DNA from: JBCBSS01 sp039819065
GTDB lineage: Bacteria; Bacteroidota; Bacteroidia; Cytophagales; Cyclobacteriaceae
Reading direction: 5' to 3'
NCBI GenBank assembly: GCA_039819065.1
Contig: JBCBSS010000001.1
Span: 124,001-188,000 of the forward strand
Length of the DNA: 64,000 nt
Both the position numbers and the translations under genes were made by a program. This document shows positions 26,764-36,272 of the stretch, one piece after another. How positions within the stretch are numbered: the first letter of the stretch is position 1; every line of letters starts with the position of its first letter. The notes beneath the pieces were generated by a model. The model was not told where the DNA came from, did no database searches, and saw nothing but the letters and a program-made list of their open reading frames with translations.

Positions 26764-29700
26764 ATGACAAACTTCAACAGTTTAATGCTCTATTTATGGC
26801 TAAAATCTTACATCAATAATTGGGAAGTCAAAACCAGGCCATACTTATTGACGGCTATTCTATCCACGTGTTTTTTCTTAAGTGCTTTTGGGCAGGATAA
26901 CGCTGTAGCGATAGGATCCAACACTACTAATCCGGATGCTGTTTTGATGCTGGTATCTCCAGATCGTGACCAAGGTTTCCTGGTGCCTCAAATGACAACT
27001 GCTGAAAGAGGAGCTGCTAACTTCGGTAGTGATGCGGCCAACCGAGGTATGTTAGTCTTCGATACCACAGTGGGTAGTTTCTTCTATTGGAACAACGGGC
27101 AATGGAATGAAATAGGACAAGGGACATCCATTTCGCTAATCGGTGGGCAGGGCATAACCGTAAACGGTACGACTATAGAAATTACCAACAATAGCATCAC
27201 CACCGCCATGATTGAGGATGGCACTATATCTAATGTAGACATTGCCAATAATGCCAATATTGCCTTAAGCAAACTGGATAACTCAGGTGGCTCCGAAGGT
27301 CAGGTGGTAAAAATTGTCGGTGGGCAGCTCACGTTTGCCAATGACGAGGTAGGGTCAGGGACAACGCCTACATTGTCCGATGGACAACTGATCGTGGGAG
27401 ATGGCAATAGTAATTCGGCCGGCAATGTTGGCGGAGATGTTAGTTTATCTGGAAGTAATTTCTCAGTGAATGCCCTCAGAGGGCAAATCGTGAGTAATAC
27501 GATCCCTACCGATGGTCAGGTACTACAATTCACCGGAGGGCAATGGCACCCTGCAACAGTTTCCGGAGCAGATAATCAACAACTGAGTTTAAATTCTACT
27601 ACCAATTTGCTTAGTCTTACCAACAGTGGGGATGTTGATTTGAGTGAGTTTGAACAAAGCCTTTCTATATCCGGAAACCTTATTAATATTTCAGGTGGTA
27701 CCGGAACCAACCTTTCTTCCAATGCACCTTCTACCGATCAAGTATTGAAATGGGACGGCTCAGCATGGACAGCTCAAGGTGATGATACGGGAAGTGGTTC
27801 ATTACCCACGCTGGGTAACGCGCAGATCATTACCAACGACGGTACTACCAACATACCCGTAACAGTCGGAGGAGACCTCTCTATGGACAATTCAGGATCC
27901 TTCAACATTACTAGTTTACAAGGGAATTTGGTTTCGGCTGGGTCACCCGCTGCTGGTCAGGTATTAAAGTGGAGTGGCACACAATGGGAAGCTGCAACCG
28001 ATGATACCGGGTCAGGTACTCTCCCTGTTTTAACAGACGCGCAATTGATCACTAATGATGGGACAAATGATATCGCGGTAACCGTAGGCGGTGATGCAAC
28101 TTTCGCCAATGACGGTACATTGACTATTAGTAATGACGCCGTTACTCCCGGTAAGATTGCCGGAGCAGGTGCTGGAAGTAGAGCCATTCTAGGTAGTGGG
28201 TCGAGTAATAACGTCAGCTGGGTAGTCGGTACACCCAATCAATTGCTTAGTACCGATGGTGTCGGTGATATCATGTTCATTGACAAGAGCAGCATGGTGG
28301 ACATAACAGGATTGTCTGATGGTATAGTACCCAGAGCTTCCAGTGGTGCTTTTGTATCGGGCCGATTATTCGACAATGGCACCAATGTAGGTGTGGGCAC
28401 CACCTCTCCCAATCAGGTACTACATGTACTTAGTGCCAGCAATCAATCACAAATAAGATTAGACGATGGTGTAGATTTCTGGGAATTACATGGCGGAACC
28501 GACTTTGCCATTAGAAACAACACCGCAGCTGAGCAATTCGTCATTTTCTCTACGGGTGAAGCCAGGTACAATGGTAACTTCGGTATCAATGTCACTCCCA
28601 CCATTGGTCTTGAGATTAACACAACCGATGCCATAGGATTACCAGTTGGTACATCTGCGCAAAGGCCAGGTTCTCCTGCTGCCGGTATGTTCAGGTTTAA
28701 TTCGGAAAGTTCCGCTTTTGAAGGATACGATGGCTCGAATTGGTCGATTGTAGGAGGTTCTTCCGGCAATGCCTGGTCACTACAAGGCAATGCAGGCACA
28801 GACCCAGTCAATGACTTCATGGGTACAACTGACGATACGCCATTCGAGTTGAGGGTCAACAGTACCCGGGTCGGAAGGCTCGAATTAGATACGAGTCCAT
28901 TCACCTCAGGTACTTTAGTGCCTAATGTGTTGCTAGGCTATAGTGGCAATACGATAGCTTCCGGTGCTAAAGGGGCGGCAGTATTAGGCGGAGGAGACAC
29001 TAATGCTAACAGTGCTGATGGGGATTGGGCAGTCGTTGCCGGTGGTCGCGATAACCACGCGGGTAGCCTCAGTCCTTATGCTGCCTATGCGAGCATCGGT
29101 GGTGGTGCCAGTAATCAGGCTTTAGCACAATGGGCGACCATCCCCGGTGGTAAAAATGTCACTGCTAATGGCAATGGTTCTTTTGCCACTGGGATCAGAA
29201 CTATCTCAGAATCCTTCAGCTCCATTGTAGTTGGATCGGCCAATGAAGACCCTTCCTCACTAGGTTACAGCAATAACACTTGGGTAGAAACTGATCCGAT
29301 ATTTATCGTTGGAAATGGCGAAGTGGCTGGCAACGGTTCTGTAGTTGACCGTTCTAATGCCATGACGATACTTAAGAATGGTAATGTTGGCATAGGTACT
29401 ACCCCAAATACAAGATTAGAAGTGGGTGGTTCAGGAGACATTACATCCAGAGTATCTACCTTGACCGGCGATGTCGCGCTGGAATTATTCCGAACTGGCA
29501 ATTCTAATATAGATTATCGCTTGTTTTCAGACTCCGACGATGACTTTCTAAAAATCCAATACTCAAATAACGACATGTCCAGTGTCACCGATGCGCTGAC
29601 CATCAGCGACGCAGGGAATGTTGGCATAGGCGTATCACCAAACTGGAGGCTCAATGTGGGCTGGGATGCCTCCAACAACATCAATCCGGTGGCTGAGCTA

Positions 29701-30609
29701 ACTAATACCGGCACAAACTCTTCATCCTCTCTACGCTTTACGAACGGTGCCACCAACCATTATAATATTGGTATCACACAAGGCGACAACTTTGCCATTA
29801 GCGCTCAAAACTCCAACATCTCGCTTTCCTCCGACTTGTTCACTATTGCCAGTGATGGATCAGTGGGTATAGGCGTGACCTCTCCCAGTAGAATACTACA
29901 TGTTTCAGCACCAACGAGTACTGCCGGACTGGTTAGAATCAGTTCTCAGTCCTTAAATACAGCCGGGCTGGAGTTTGCTGAAGGAAGTAGTGGGGATTGG
30001 AGAATTTCTACAGCCACGTTGTCATCTGCTCTAGAATTCTATTCGTCAACTGACGATTTCAGTAGTACATCCTTACGATACACCTTCACTACAGCCGCTC
30101 TTTTATCCAGTGGTAATCTTAATCTTGGCAGCTCAGGGTTACGATGGAATACCATCTTTCTACAAAATTCGCCAGACGTCTCTTCTGACAGGCGCTTGAA
30201 ACACAGTATTCACGACCTGAATTATGGGCTTAATACCGTAATGCAACTGCGACCAGTAAGCTATATTCTCAATCAAGATAAAGATGAAAATGTCAAATTA
30301 GGTCTTGTCGCTCAGGAAGTTCAAAGTGTGATACCTGAAGTTGTAGGTGTAGGAGATGATGATCAACAACTGTTAAGCATAAGGTACACGGAATTAATTG
30401 CTGTATTAACCAAAGCTGTTCAAGAACAACAAGCCCTTATAGAAAAGCAAAATAAGGAAATAGAAAGACTCAAATCAGAGTTCACGCAGTTCAAGAAAGA
30501 TCAGGAAAGTAAAACCCCAGCGTCTTCCGAGCTAAGCTCCTTAAAGGCAGAGTTGGAAGAGATAAAGAGACTCATTGGGCTGGAAGCGAAGGCTGCAACT
30601 AAAAAGTAA
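26764..30609 (+). CDS. Giant tail-fibre/adhesin protein with C-terminal S74 chaperone domain
   Basis: A 1281-residue protein from ATG 26764 (a GTG at 26755 is in frame) with a signal peptide (LLTAILSTCFFLSAFGQ). The middle has repeats of ~80 residues containing QLITNDGT, VTVGGD and AGQVLKW; a YadA-head-like stretch (GGGDTNANS, VAGGRDNHAG, IGGGASNQALA, about 735-810); and four NVGIGTTPNxRLxV-type repeats. The end has the S74 intramolecular chaperone/auto-protease (SSDRRLKHSI, about 1139-1150; GLVAQEV) followed by a coiled coil. S74 domains trimerise phage fibres and are cut off at the Ser. It is likely a trimeric cell-surface fibre. The next gene overlaps its stop by one base. Confidence 0.85.
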   Translation: MTNFNSLMLYLWLKSYINNWEVKTRPYLLTAILSTCFFLSAFGQDNAVAIGSNTTNPDAVLMLVSPDRDQGFLVPQMTTAERGAANFGSDAANRGMLVFDTTVGSFFYWNNGQWNEIGQGTSISLIGGQGITVNGTTIEITNNSITTAMIEDGTISNVDIANNANIALSKLDNSGGSEGQVVKIVGGQLTFANDEVGSGTTPTLSDGQLIVGDGNSNSAGNVGGDVSLSGSNFSVNALRGQIVSNTIPTDGQVLQFTGGQWHPATVSGADNQQLSLNSTTNLLSLTNSGDVDLSEFEQSLSISGNLINISGGTGTNLSSNAPSTDQVLKWDGSAWTAQGDDTGSGSLPTLGNAQIITNDGTTNIPVTVGGDLSMDNSGSFNITSLQGNLVSAGSPAAGQVLKWSGTQWEAATDDTGSGTLPVLTDAQLITNDGTNDIAVTVGGDATFANDGTLTISNDAVTPGKIAGAGAGSRAILGSGSSNNVSWVVGTPNQLLSTDGVGDIMFIDKSSMVDITGLSDGIVPRASSGAFVSGRLFDNGTNVGVGTTSPNQVLHVLSASNQSQIRLDDGVDFWELHGGTDFAIRNNTAAEQFVIFSTGEARYNGNFGINVTPTIGLEINTTDAIGLPVGTSAQRPGSPAAGMFRFNSESSAFEGYDGSNWSIVGGSSGNAWSLQGNAGTDPVNDFMGTTDDTPFELRVNSTRVGRLELDTSPFTSGTLVPNVLLGYSGNTIASGAKGAAVLGGGDTNANSADGDWAVVAGGRDNHAGSLSPYAAYASIGGGASNQALAQWATIPGGKNVTANGNGSFATGIRTISESFSSIVVGSANEDPSSLGYSNNTWVETDPIFIVGNGEVAGNGSVVDRSNAMTILKNGNVGIGTTPNTRLEVGGSGDITSRVSTLTGDVALELFRTGNSNIDYRLFSDSDDDFLKIQYSNNDMSSVTDALTISDAGNVGIGVSPNWRLNVGWDASNNINPVAELTNTGTNSSSSLRFTNGATNHYNIGITQGDNFAISAQNSNISLSSDLFTIASDGSVGIGVTSPSRILHVSAPTSTAGLVRISSQSLNTAGLEFAEGSSGDWRISTATLSSALEFYSSTDDFSSTSLRYTFTTAALLSSGNLNLGSSGLRWNTIFLQNSPDVSSDRRLKHSIHDLNYGLNTVMQLRPVSYILNQDKDENVKLGLVAQEVQSVIPEVVGVGDDDQQLLSIRYTELIAVLTKAVQEQQALIEKQNKEIERLKSEFTQFKKDQESKTPASSELSSLKAELEEIKRLIGLEAKAATKK

Positions 30610-31730
30610 TGGCTATGAAGAGATTAACCCTATCTTGTCTGGCCGTCTTTTTGACTTCCTTGGTAAATGCGCAAATTGTAGCCAATAGCAACCTCTTCTC
30701 AGTTTCTGACGGCACTGAAATTAGCACTACCGCTGACATCACCAATAATGGCACTATCGATCTCGGTCAGAGTATTCTTTACTTACGTGGAAGTGGGCAG
30801 GCAATCACCAACAACTCCATGACACCATTGACCTTTTTTGATCTCATCATTGATGCCGGTGACAAGACTTTTGATGGCGAATTTGATGTGACCAACCGCG
30901 TTGACCTTTTGGGCGGCATCGTCAATATCAGTAGCGGCAGACTGATCCTAAGGGCAAGTGCTTCGCAGCAACCTATCGGGGTAGAAGCCAGCTACTTTAC
31001 CGGAGAATTCTATAATGAAGGTACCGGCCTGAAGACGTTCCCCATTGGAACCAGTGATCGTTTTACGCCCATTACATTGACCAATGTCAATGGAACAGAT
31101 CCTATTATCGGGCTTAAAGCTTTCAATGTGGGATTAGCACTGGAAGGAACGACGGTACCAGATAGAATTGAAAATGTATCGTCTAGTTGGCATTGGGAAC
31201 TGATTGCTCTCAGTGATGGGGGAAACTTTGAAAGCTCACCTATCGAGCTACCGCTGAACGACGAAGATGCCTCACTTATCAACGGAGACAATCTTGTTTA
31301 TACTATCGTACAAGTCGATGCTAATTTTGCCTCGGTCAAAAACATTGGAGGTCAGCTCAATGGAAATAATGTCAGAAGCACGGCTCCGGCTACTGACCAG
31401 TTCTTCGCTTTGGCGGCGGTGAAAAATGTTAAGCCTCAGATCAACAATGTGATCACACCATTTCAGGATAATGCCAATGATTACCTACGTATTCAGAACA
31501 TTACTTTTTTCCCTGATAACGAGGTCATCTTACTAGATCGCTGGGGCACGGAGGTGTTTAGAAGGGCTAATTATCAACATCCGGATGATCCTTCGGAGCC
31601 GTTTGAAGAGGATTTTAGCTTCCTGGCACCAGGCAACTACATGTGCATATTCAGGTATATCGATGGAGATACTGGAGTTGAAAGCATAGAGAAGCAGACT
31701 ATTACCGTCATCAAAAAGGGTCAGCCATGA
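30609..31730 (+). CDS. Secreted protein with T9SS type B (gliding-associated) C-terminal domain
   Basis: A 373-residue protein with a signal peptide ending LTSLVNAQ and Asn/Thr/Gly-rich beta repeats. Its C-terminal ~80 residues (ITFFPDNEVILLDRWGTEVFRRANYQHP...LAPGNYMCIFRYID...EKQTITVIK) match the type B sorting domain. Type B substrates usually depend on a PorP/SprF partner, and that partner is the next gene (4-base overlap). The gene probably encodes a surface filament or anchor protein working with the upstream S74 fibre. Confidence 0.8.
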   Translation: MAMKRLTLSCLAVFLTSLVNAQIVANSNLFSVSDGTEISTTADITNNGTIDLGQSILYLRGSGQAITNNSMTPLTFFDLIIDAGDKTFDGEFDVTNRVDLLGGIVNISSGRLILRASASQQPIGVEASYFTGEFYNEGTGLKTFPIGTSDRFTPITLTNVNGTDPIIGLKAFNVGLALEGTTVPDRIENVSSSWHWELIALSDGGNFESSPIELPLNDEDASLINGDNLVYTIVQVDANFASVKNIGGQLNGNNVRSTAPATDQFFALAAVKNVKPQINNVITPFQDNANDYLRIQNITFFPDNEVILLDRWGTEVFRRANYQHPDDPSEPFEEDFSFLAPGNYMCIFRYIDGDTGVESIEKQTITVIKKGQP

Positions 31731-32890
31731 AACATCTACTACGATATACGATACTACTCTGGTTGTACATGGCATGCTCAACTTCATGGGCTCAGGACAT
31801 TCCTTTATTTAGCCAAAAGCTGACCAATTCATTTATCTATAACCCGTCATTGGCGGGCCATACTTTTGGTTCAGCCACTTATGCTTATAGAAGTTCATTT
31901 TCAGGGGTAAATGGGAATGCCACCAGCAACTTCCTCAGTTTTCATGTGCCCATCAAAAACCATCGATTTGGTGTCGGTGGCAATCTGTTTATCGAGAATG
32001 TGAATGTATTCAGGAACACTTTTGCATCTGGCGCATTCGCCTATCACATTCCTTTTACGCGGTACAATATCCTCTCCATGGGTGTATCTGCCGAATTCAA
32101 CAGCAATCAGTTTCAGCAGAGCAACCTCATTACCGATGCGATTTTGGAAGACCAGGTGCTCAATCTTCCTAATCAATTCAACTATGACTTTTCATTTGGC
32201 ATGAACTACCAGTCCCGGTATTTCAAACTCGGAGGTTCCATCAATAGATTGGCTACCAGTTTTGAGTTGAATGGAGATGCTTCAGATGTTCTTTCCGAAT
32301 ACTATTCTGGCTATTTCGCCGGAATGATACCCGTCCGGGCCGGGCTTGATTTGTTCGAACCTACTTTTACTTTCAGAAAGTTTTCCGATGTCAACGACAG
32401 TTGGGAAATAGGGGCATTCTATACTTACAATAACCTTCTCATTGCCGGTGCCTCTATGCGAAAAGGAGATGTAATGAGTTTCACAGCAGGTTTTAGACCT
32501 ACCAAGACATTGCTGATCGGCTATTCTATGGAGATGTTCAACAACGGTCTGGGCGCTGCCACGGGCACCTCCAGTGAAATCACACTCCGCCTCGATTTCA
32601 AAGAGAGAAACTACCAGGATAGGTTCAGAAGTGACTACAAAAATTCCCTTGCCGTAAGAAGGAAAACACTCAGTAACCGGGCAACCAGGGGCCGAGCTGG
32701 TGTGAAAAATGCCAGATCGCTCAAAGTCCGCAGTAAACGTCTCAAACAGTATTCCCCAAATAGACGATACAACAATACCAAAAAGCTGAATACCGTCCGC
32801 AAGACTAAATCTTTCAATAGCAAGAAACGACGCAAGTCGAATGCAAAACGCTACAAGCGGAAAAGAACAGGGTTTAAGAAAAGATATTGA
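31727..32890 (+). CDS. PorP/SprF family T9SS membrane protein with long basic tail
   Basis: A 387-residue protein with a signal peptide (SWAQDIPLFSQKLTNSFIYNPSLAG is the classic mature start) and a barrel core to about residue 290. Members of this family help export or anchor type B cargo. The unusual part is the end: of the last 77 residues 34 are Lys/Arg and none is acidic. This tail is absent from PorP/SprF proteins I recall. It overlaps the type B gene by 4 bases, closing a three-gene unit. Confidence 0.85.
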   Translation: MKHLLRYTILLWLYMACSTSWAQDIPLFSQKLTNSFIYNPSLAGHTFGSATYAYRSSFSGVNGNATSNFLSFHVPIKNHRFGVGGNLFIENVNVFRNTFASGAFAYHIPFTRYNILSMGVSAEFNSNQFQQSNLITDAILEDQVLNLPNQFNYDFSFGMNYQSRYFKLGGSINRLATSFELNGDASDVLSEYYSGYFAGMIPVRAGLDLFEPTFTFRKFSDVNDSWEIGAFYTYNNLLIAGASMRKGDVMSFTAGFRPTKTLLIGYSMEMFNNGLGAATGTSSEITLRLDFKERNYQDRFRSDYKNSLAVRRKTLSNRATRGRAGVKNARSLKVRSKRLKQYSPNRRYNNTKKLNTVRKTKSFNSKKRRKSNAKRYKRKRTGFKKRY

Positions 32891-32950
32891 TAATGAATAG
32901 TAATAAGTAGTTGGTAATTAGTTTTTAGTCTTTATTGGAAAGTTGGTGCA

Positions 32951-33003
32951 GGAGTAGGCAGTAGGCAATAAGCAGTAAGCAATTTTTGTCAACTGCCTAC
33001 TCC
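32951..33003. repeat. 7-mer tandem repeats inside an inverted repeat
   Basis: GGAGTAGGCAGT (32951-32962) is perfectly complementary to ACTGCCTACTCC (32992-33003). Between them are AGTAGGC, AATAAGC and AGTAAGC 7-mers in tandem. A related direct copy of TGTCAACTGCCTACTC lies at ~33363-33378 with small changes. No terminal T-run. Confidence 0.5.
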
Positions 33004-33099
33004 TTCTCGTCCTTCTGAGGCTTAATATTTTAATTTCAAATACACAAAATTGGATGACATTGGCCTAAATCATTTGGCAGTTCTGTTGTTCTGGGGAGT

Positions 33100-33121
33100 T
33101 TTCCCCTAATGTTAGGGGAAA
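33100..33121. repeat. 22-bp perfect palindrome
   Basis: TTTCCCCTAA and TTAGGGGAAA pair perfectly around TG. It lies in the 506-base gap after the PorP/SprF gene, and no T-run follows, so its role is unclear. Confidence 0.5.
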
Positions 33122-33180
33122 TACAAAGGGGTAAGAATAGCAAGAATTTCCGGCGTATTAGTAAACACGTCATAAGCAAA

Positions 33181-33298
33181 GAATCTTATTAGCAGGTGCC
33201 TAATACCTAACCAAGCACCATACGGATAGCTGGATAGCATGTACCACGATGAGCGATTTTATCTTATCATCGGGTGAGTTCCATAGCTAATAAGATTC
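33181..33298. other. Candidate structured RNA or small palindromic element
   Basis: GAATCTTATTAGC (33181-33193) and GCTAATAAGATTC (33286-33298) form a perfect 13-bp closing stem. Inside, GGTGC pairs with GCACC and CGATGA with TCATCG, giving a possible multi-branched fold; GGATAGC is repeated in tandem in the centre. It lies between the PorP/SprF operon and a convergent gene. It could be an RNA or a miniature mobile element. Confidence 0.35.
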
Positions 33299-33396
33299 CT
33301 TCTGAATGACTGTGGAGGGTCTTGATGTCTGTGGTTTAAAAGCAAATTGCCTACAGGAAAATTGTCAACTGCTTACTCGACCAACTACTACCTCGG

Positions 33397-34236
33397 TTAT
33401 CCTCCGCAACCACCACAACCTCCGCAGCCGCTGCATCCACTACACCCACTATCACCACCACCGGTATCCCCGCCACAACCTGTTCCACCAGCACTGGCAC
33501 TCTCTATTTCGTCGTAAGAAGTATCAAAAGAGTCTGAGGCACCATCAAGGTTATAGAATAAGTCATCATAAAACCAGAAAGAGGCCATGTAAAGCAGCCA
33601 AACATCATTGACTCCTGATGTTTCCACCAAGCGTTCGTGTTCTTCCTTCCATGATTCTTTGTCATATTTTTTGAGTACTTCGAAATCTATCTTGGATTCT
33701 AACAAGAGCACATTCCCTCCTATTTTCGCCAATACCTCCATAGCTTTCTTAGGGTTTGAAGCCAATAGGGGTGAGATATCGCGATCCATTTGTTTCAACT
33801 CAGCAGCAATTTTCACTTTAGCCCTTTCCCCCTCTTCGCTCAATACAGTTGAGCCAAACAACCTGGAGAAGAAACCACCCCCGAAATAACGCTGAACGCG
33901 TTGATTTTTAGCCACATACTTATTCTTGTAGCGACTCTGGCTATAGGCGGCTTTTCTAGCCATCGCGATCAAATGCCTCAATAGAATTTCTATATCCGGA
34001 GATTTGATAAAAGGACTCAAGAATACCGCTTCGTGCAGCTGTGGTGAATATTGTTCAAAATTCTTACCGGCAGATACAAGAAAGTTTTCACCGTCTTCTT
34101 CAGTTCTAGTTACTTTCAGTACTCCTTTGAGCACAAGATCAGCAAATGTGAGTTTCAATAGCTCCCGGAACTGCGTCCCGGATGGATACATTATGAGTTT
34201 GGTTTCTGCCGGAGTGAGTTGGTTAAGGTATTCCAT
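33397..34236 (-). CDS. TIGR04222-like protein with Cys/Gly-rich tail
   Basis: A 279-residue protein. The N-terminal part (LTPAETKLIMYPSGTQFRELLKLTFADLVLKGVLKV) resembles a winged-helix-like start seen in TIGR04222 proteins. The last ~33 residues are almost only Gly, Cys, Ser and Asp (GTGCGGDTGGGDSGCSGC, then CGG repeats). No signal peptide is evident and the hydrophobic WLLYMASFWFYDDLFYNL segment is short. Function unknown; the tail could bind metal or be processed. It overlaps the upstream GRDP-like gene by 46 bases, so the two are coupled. Confidence 0.6.
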   Translation of the reverse strand: MEYLNQLTPAETKLIMYPSGTQFRELLKLTFADLVLKGVLKVTRTEEDGENFLVSAGKNFEQYSPQLHEAVFLSPFIKSPDIEILLRHLIAMARKAAYSQSRYKNKYVAKNQRVQRYFGGGFFSRLFGSTVLSEEGERAKVKIAAELKQMDRDISPLLASNPKKAMEVLAKIGGNVLLLESKIDFEVLKKYDKESWKEEHERLVETSGVNDVWLLYMASFWFYDDLFYNLDGASDSFDTSYDEIESASAGGTGCGGDTGGGDSGCSGCSGCGGCGGCGG

Positions 34237-34733
34237 AGCTTCTTCATTTTAGTTGGTTTAGGAATGATCCAGAAACGGTGTCTGTTCACCCTTGAGAAGA
34301 CAATTTCGCCAAATCGAACTTTCGAAGAAGGCCAAATATCCTCCGGGGGTTCATTCCCGAACTTAGCAATATACGATTTTTTGGTCTCTTCATACCAATC
34401 ATGATACTTGTCCTTTTCAGTCTGGCCTCCTTTAGTGGGGCCATGATGAATTTGCCTGTTTATCGTGTTTTGGCAGAAATCAGCCCAATACGAATGTGTA
34501 TAAATAAGATGAAGATGCCAAGCTTGGTCTACCTGATCGGACGGAGTGAGGGGGTGATCGGAGACACAGATGAGAAACATGAACTTTTTGTACTCATACA
34601 CGACCCTGATCGCATACTCCAAAGACCAGTCATTTTCGCGTGCTAGTCGGTCAGTAAAAGAGAAGGAAGCGCTTGGGTCGTCTATTTCAAAGCGCCGGAT
34701 AGCCTGCCATAACTGCTGTTGCTCATCTGTCAT
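34191..34733 (-). CDS. Glycine-rich-domain-protein-like (GRDP/DUF1399) protein
   Basis: A 180-residue protein with the GRDP-like core: MFLICVSDHPLTPSDQVDQAWHLHLIYTHSYWADFC, in which VDxxWHxHxxxxxxYxxFC is the recognisable pattern of DUF1399/GRDP proteins otherwise known from plants and scattered bacteria. Function is unknown. The glycine-rich part that names the family is missing here, but the overlapping downstream gene supplies a Gly/Cys-rich tail, which suggests a split two-component arrangement. Confidence 0.65.
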   Translation of the reverse strand: MTDEQQQLWQAIRRFEIDDPSASFSFTDRLARENDWSLEYAIRVVYEYKKFMFLICVSDHPLTPSDQVDQAWHLHLIYTHSYWADFCQNTINRQIHHGPTKGGQTEKDKYHDWYEETKKSYIAKFGNEPPEDIWPSSKVRFGEIVFSRVNRHRFWIIPKPTKMKKLWNTLTNSLRQKPNS

Positions 34734-34766
34734 GCGCTAAATATACAGCGATTTGCCATAGTCAGT

Positions 34767-36119
34767 CTATCTACCATCGTTCCAATCGCCTTTATGATAG
34801 GGACCCATTTTACATTCTACAGATTTGAGGATTTCTTGAGTATCATAAACAACGCCTCCTTTGATGACAGTATGCACATTACGGGAATTACGAATATCAA
34901 GCAGTGGATTGCCTTTGGTAATGAACATATCCCCGAATTTGCCTACTTCAATAGAGCCGATTTTATCTCCTACTCTAAGGGCATTGGCTCCGTTGATCGT
35001 AGCGATCTTAATTACATCTGCATTGGGTATACCCGATGCTGACAAAATGTACATTTCTCGGTGAGCGCTAAAACCAGGTAGGTATTCTCCGACGCTGGGA
35101 TGATCTGTTCCAAGTGTAATGAGTCCACCTGCATCATAGAAGCGTTTGATGGTCACTCGCTTGATTTTGAATATCTTGTCGAAGGCTGGGTACTCTTGCC
35201 TTATATCCTTAGTGATACTACGGGCATAGGGCGTAAGGTATTTTTTCTCATCTGTCCAGTACTCGTAGCCTATGGTTCTATCACCATAGTAACCATAGGC
35301 GGTCACCGTAGCATCGAAATAAACCTTGTGCTTGATGAATAAGGACATGACGTCATAGAGTTTTGGGTCATAGGGATCGATATCTTGTAAACTCTCATAG
35401 GCGCTTTGCGTGGGTGGTAATAATTCTCCACCCAAGAAGTGCTCAACCCTGTCTATGCCCATTAAAATGGCCTCTTGTGGATTGACGGTGTTTTCATAGC
35501 CTGAGCCTAAATGAGCAGTAACGGTCAGTCCATGCTGATGTGCACGTTCTATCAGCGCTTGTAATAATTCAGGGCGTATGCCCTTGGCTTTGAAACCTGA
35601 TACGCCAAGCTCTGCCCATTTATCTACAATGACTCTAATGTCTCTCGGGGTGGTGAGCTTGTCCCAAGTAGGAAGGGCCGACCCAAAATAAGGACCTGAA
35701 TTGAGTAGCCGAGGCCCTATTTTCTTACCTCTGTTGATCTGCTTACGCAGGTTCATCATCTTTTCAGGTTCTATCTCCCCTGCAGTAAATGTGGCAGTCA
35801 CGCCATTGGCCAGGTATACTACCGGATTCACTTCTGTTTCATCTTTACGTATGCCATCAAAGGTGACACGATAATGCGCATGAAGATCAATGATGCCTGG
35901 CAAGATGTAATCTTCATCAGAAAGCACGATTCTCCTGATCTCAGTTTCAGGCTCATGACCGATAGTAAATATCTTACCGCTCTTGATCCATATACCCGGA
36001 TTTCTTTTGACAGTATCCTCGGTAGCTGTGAATAGCCAGCCGCCTTCAATAAAAAGATCTTGTGCTTGTAAATAGGAGATGGATAGCAACATCAACATTA
36101 AGCATACCAACCGCTTCAT
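34767..36119 (-). CDS. Secreted amidohydrolase (imidazolonepropionase-like)
   Basis: A 450-residue protein with a signal peptide (LVCLMLMLLSISYLQAQ); the ATG at 36119 is used because it begins this peptide. Metal-site landmarks are DLHAHYR (HxH), TAHLGSG, DRVEHFLGG and LGTDHPSVG, with the closing KIGSIEVGKFGDMFITKGNPL. Such enzymes hydrolyse cyclic amides or dipeptides. A substrate cannot be given. It stands alone on the minus strand, 33 bases downstream of nothing on its own strand and 33 bases before the GRDP-like start. Confidence 0.82.
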   Translation of the reverse strand: MKRLVCLMLMLLSISYLQAQDLFIEGGWLFTATEDTVKRNPGIWIKSGKIFTIGHEPETEIRRIVLSDEDYILPGIIDLHAHYRVTFDGIRKDETEVNPVVYLANGVTATFTAGEIEPEKMMNLRKQINRGKKIGPRLLNSGPYFGSALPTWDKLTTPRDIRVIVDKWAELGVSGFKAKGIRPELLQALIERAHQHGLTVTAHLGSGYENTVNPQEAILMGIDRVEHFLGGELLPPTQSAYESLQDIDPYDPKLYDVMSLFIKHKVYFDATVTAYGYYGDRTIGYEYWTDEKKYLTPYARSITKDIRQEYPAFDKIFKIKRVTIKRFYDAGGLITLGTDHPSVGEYLPGFSAHREMYILSASGIPNADVIKIATINGANALRVGDKIGSIEVGKFGDMFITKGNPLLDIRNSRNVHTVIKGGVVYDTQEILKSVECKMGPYHKGDWNDGR

Positions 36120-36272
36120 AGTGCTCAACTTTAAATGGAACAAAATGGCAGATGCCAACCAAAAAGATAACGCAGGAGCGATATCCCTATTGTTAATGTA
36201 GGTTGCTCATACTAAGGAATACTTAGTCGATGGATCGCTTCTACTTTGTCTTACTATGAATACGTTTTGTGG

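Noticed and set aside
28443..28904. Long minus-strand frame inside the S74 adhesin gene
   Set aside because: It is a shadow of the repetitive Gly/Thr/Asn coding sequence on the other strand, with no independent start or family match.
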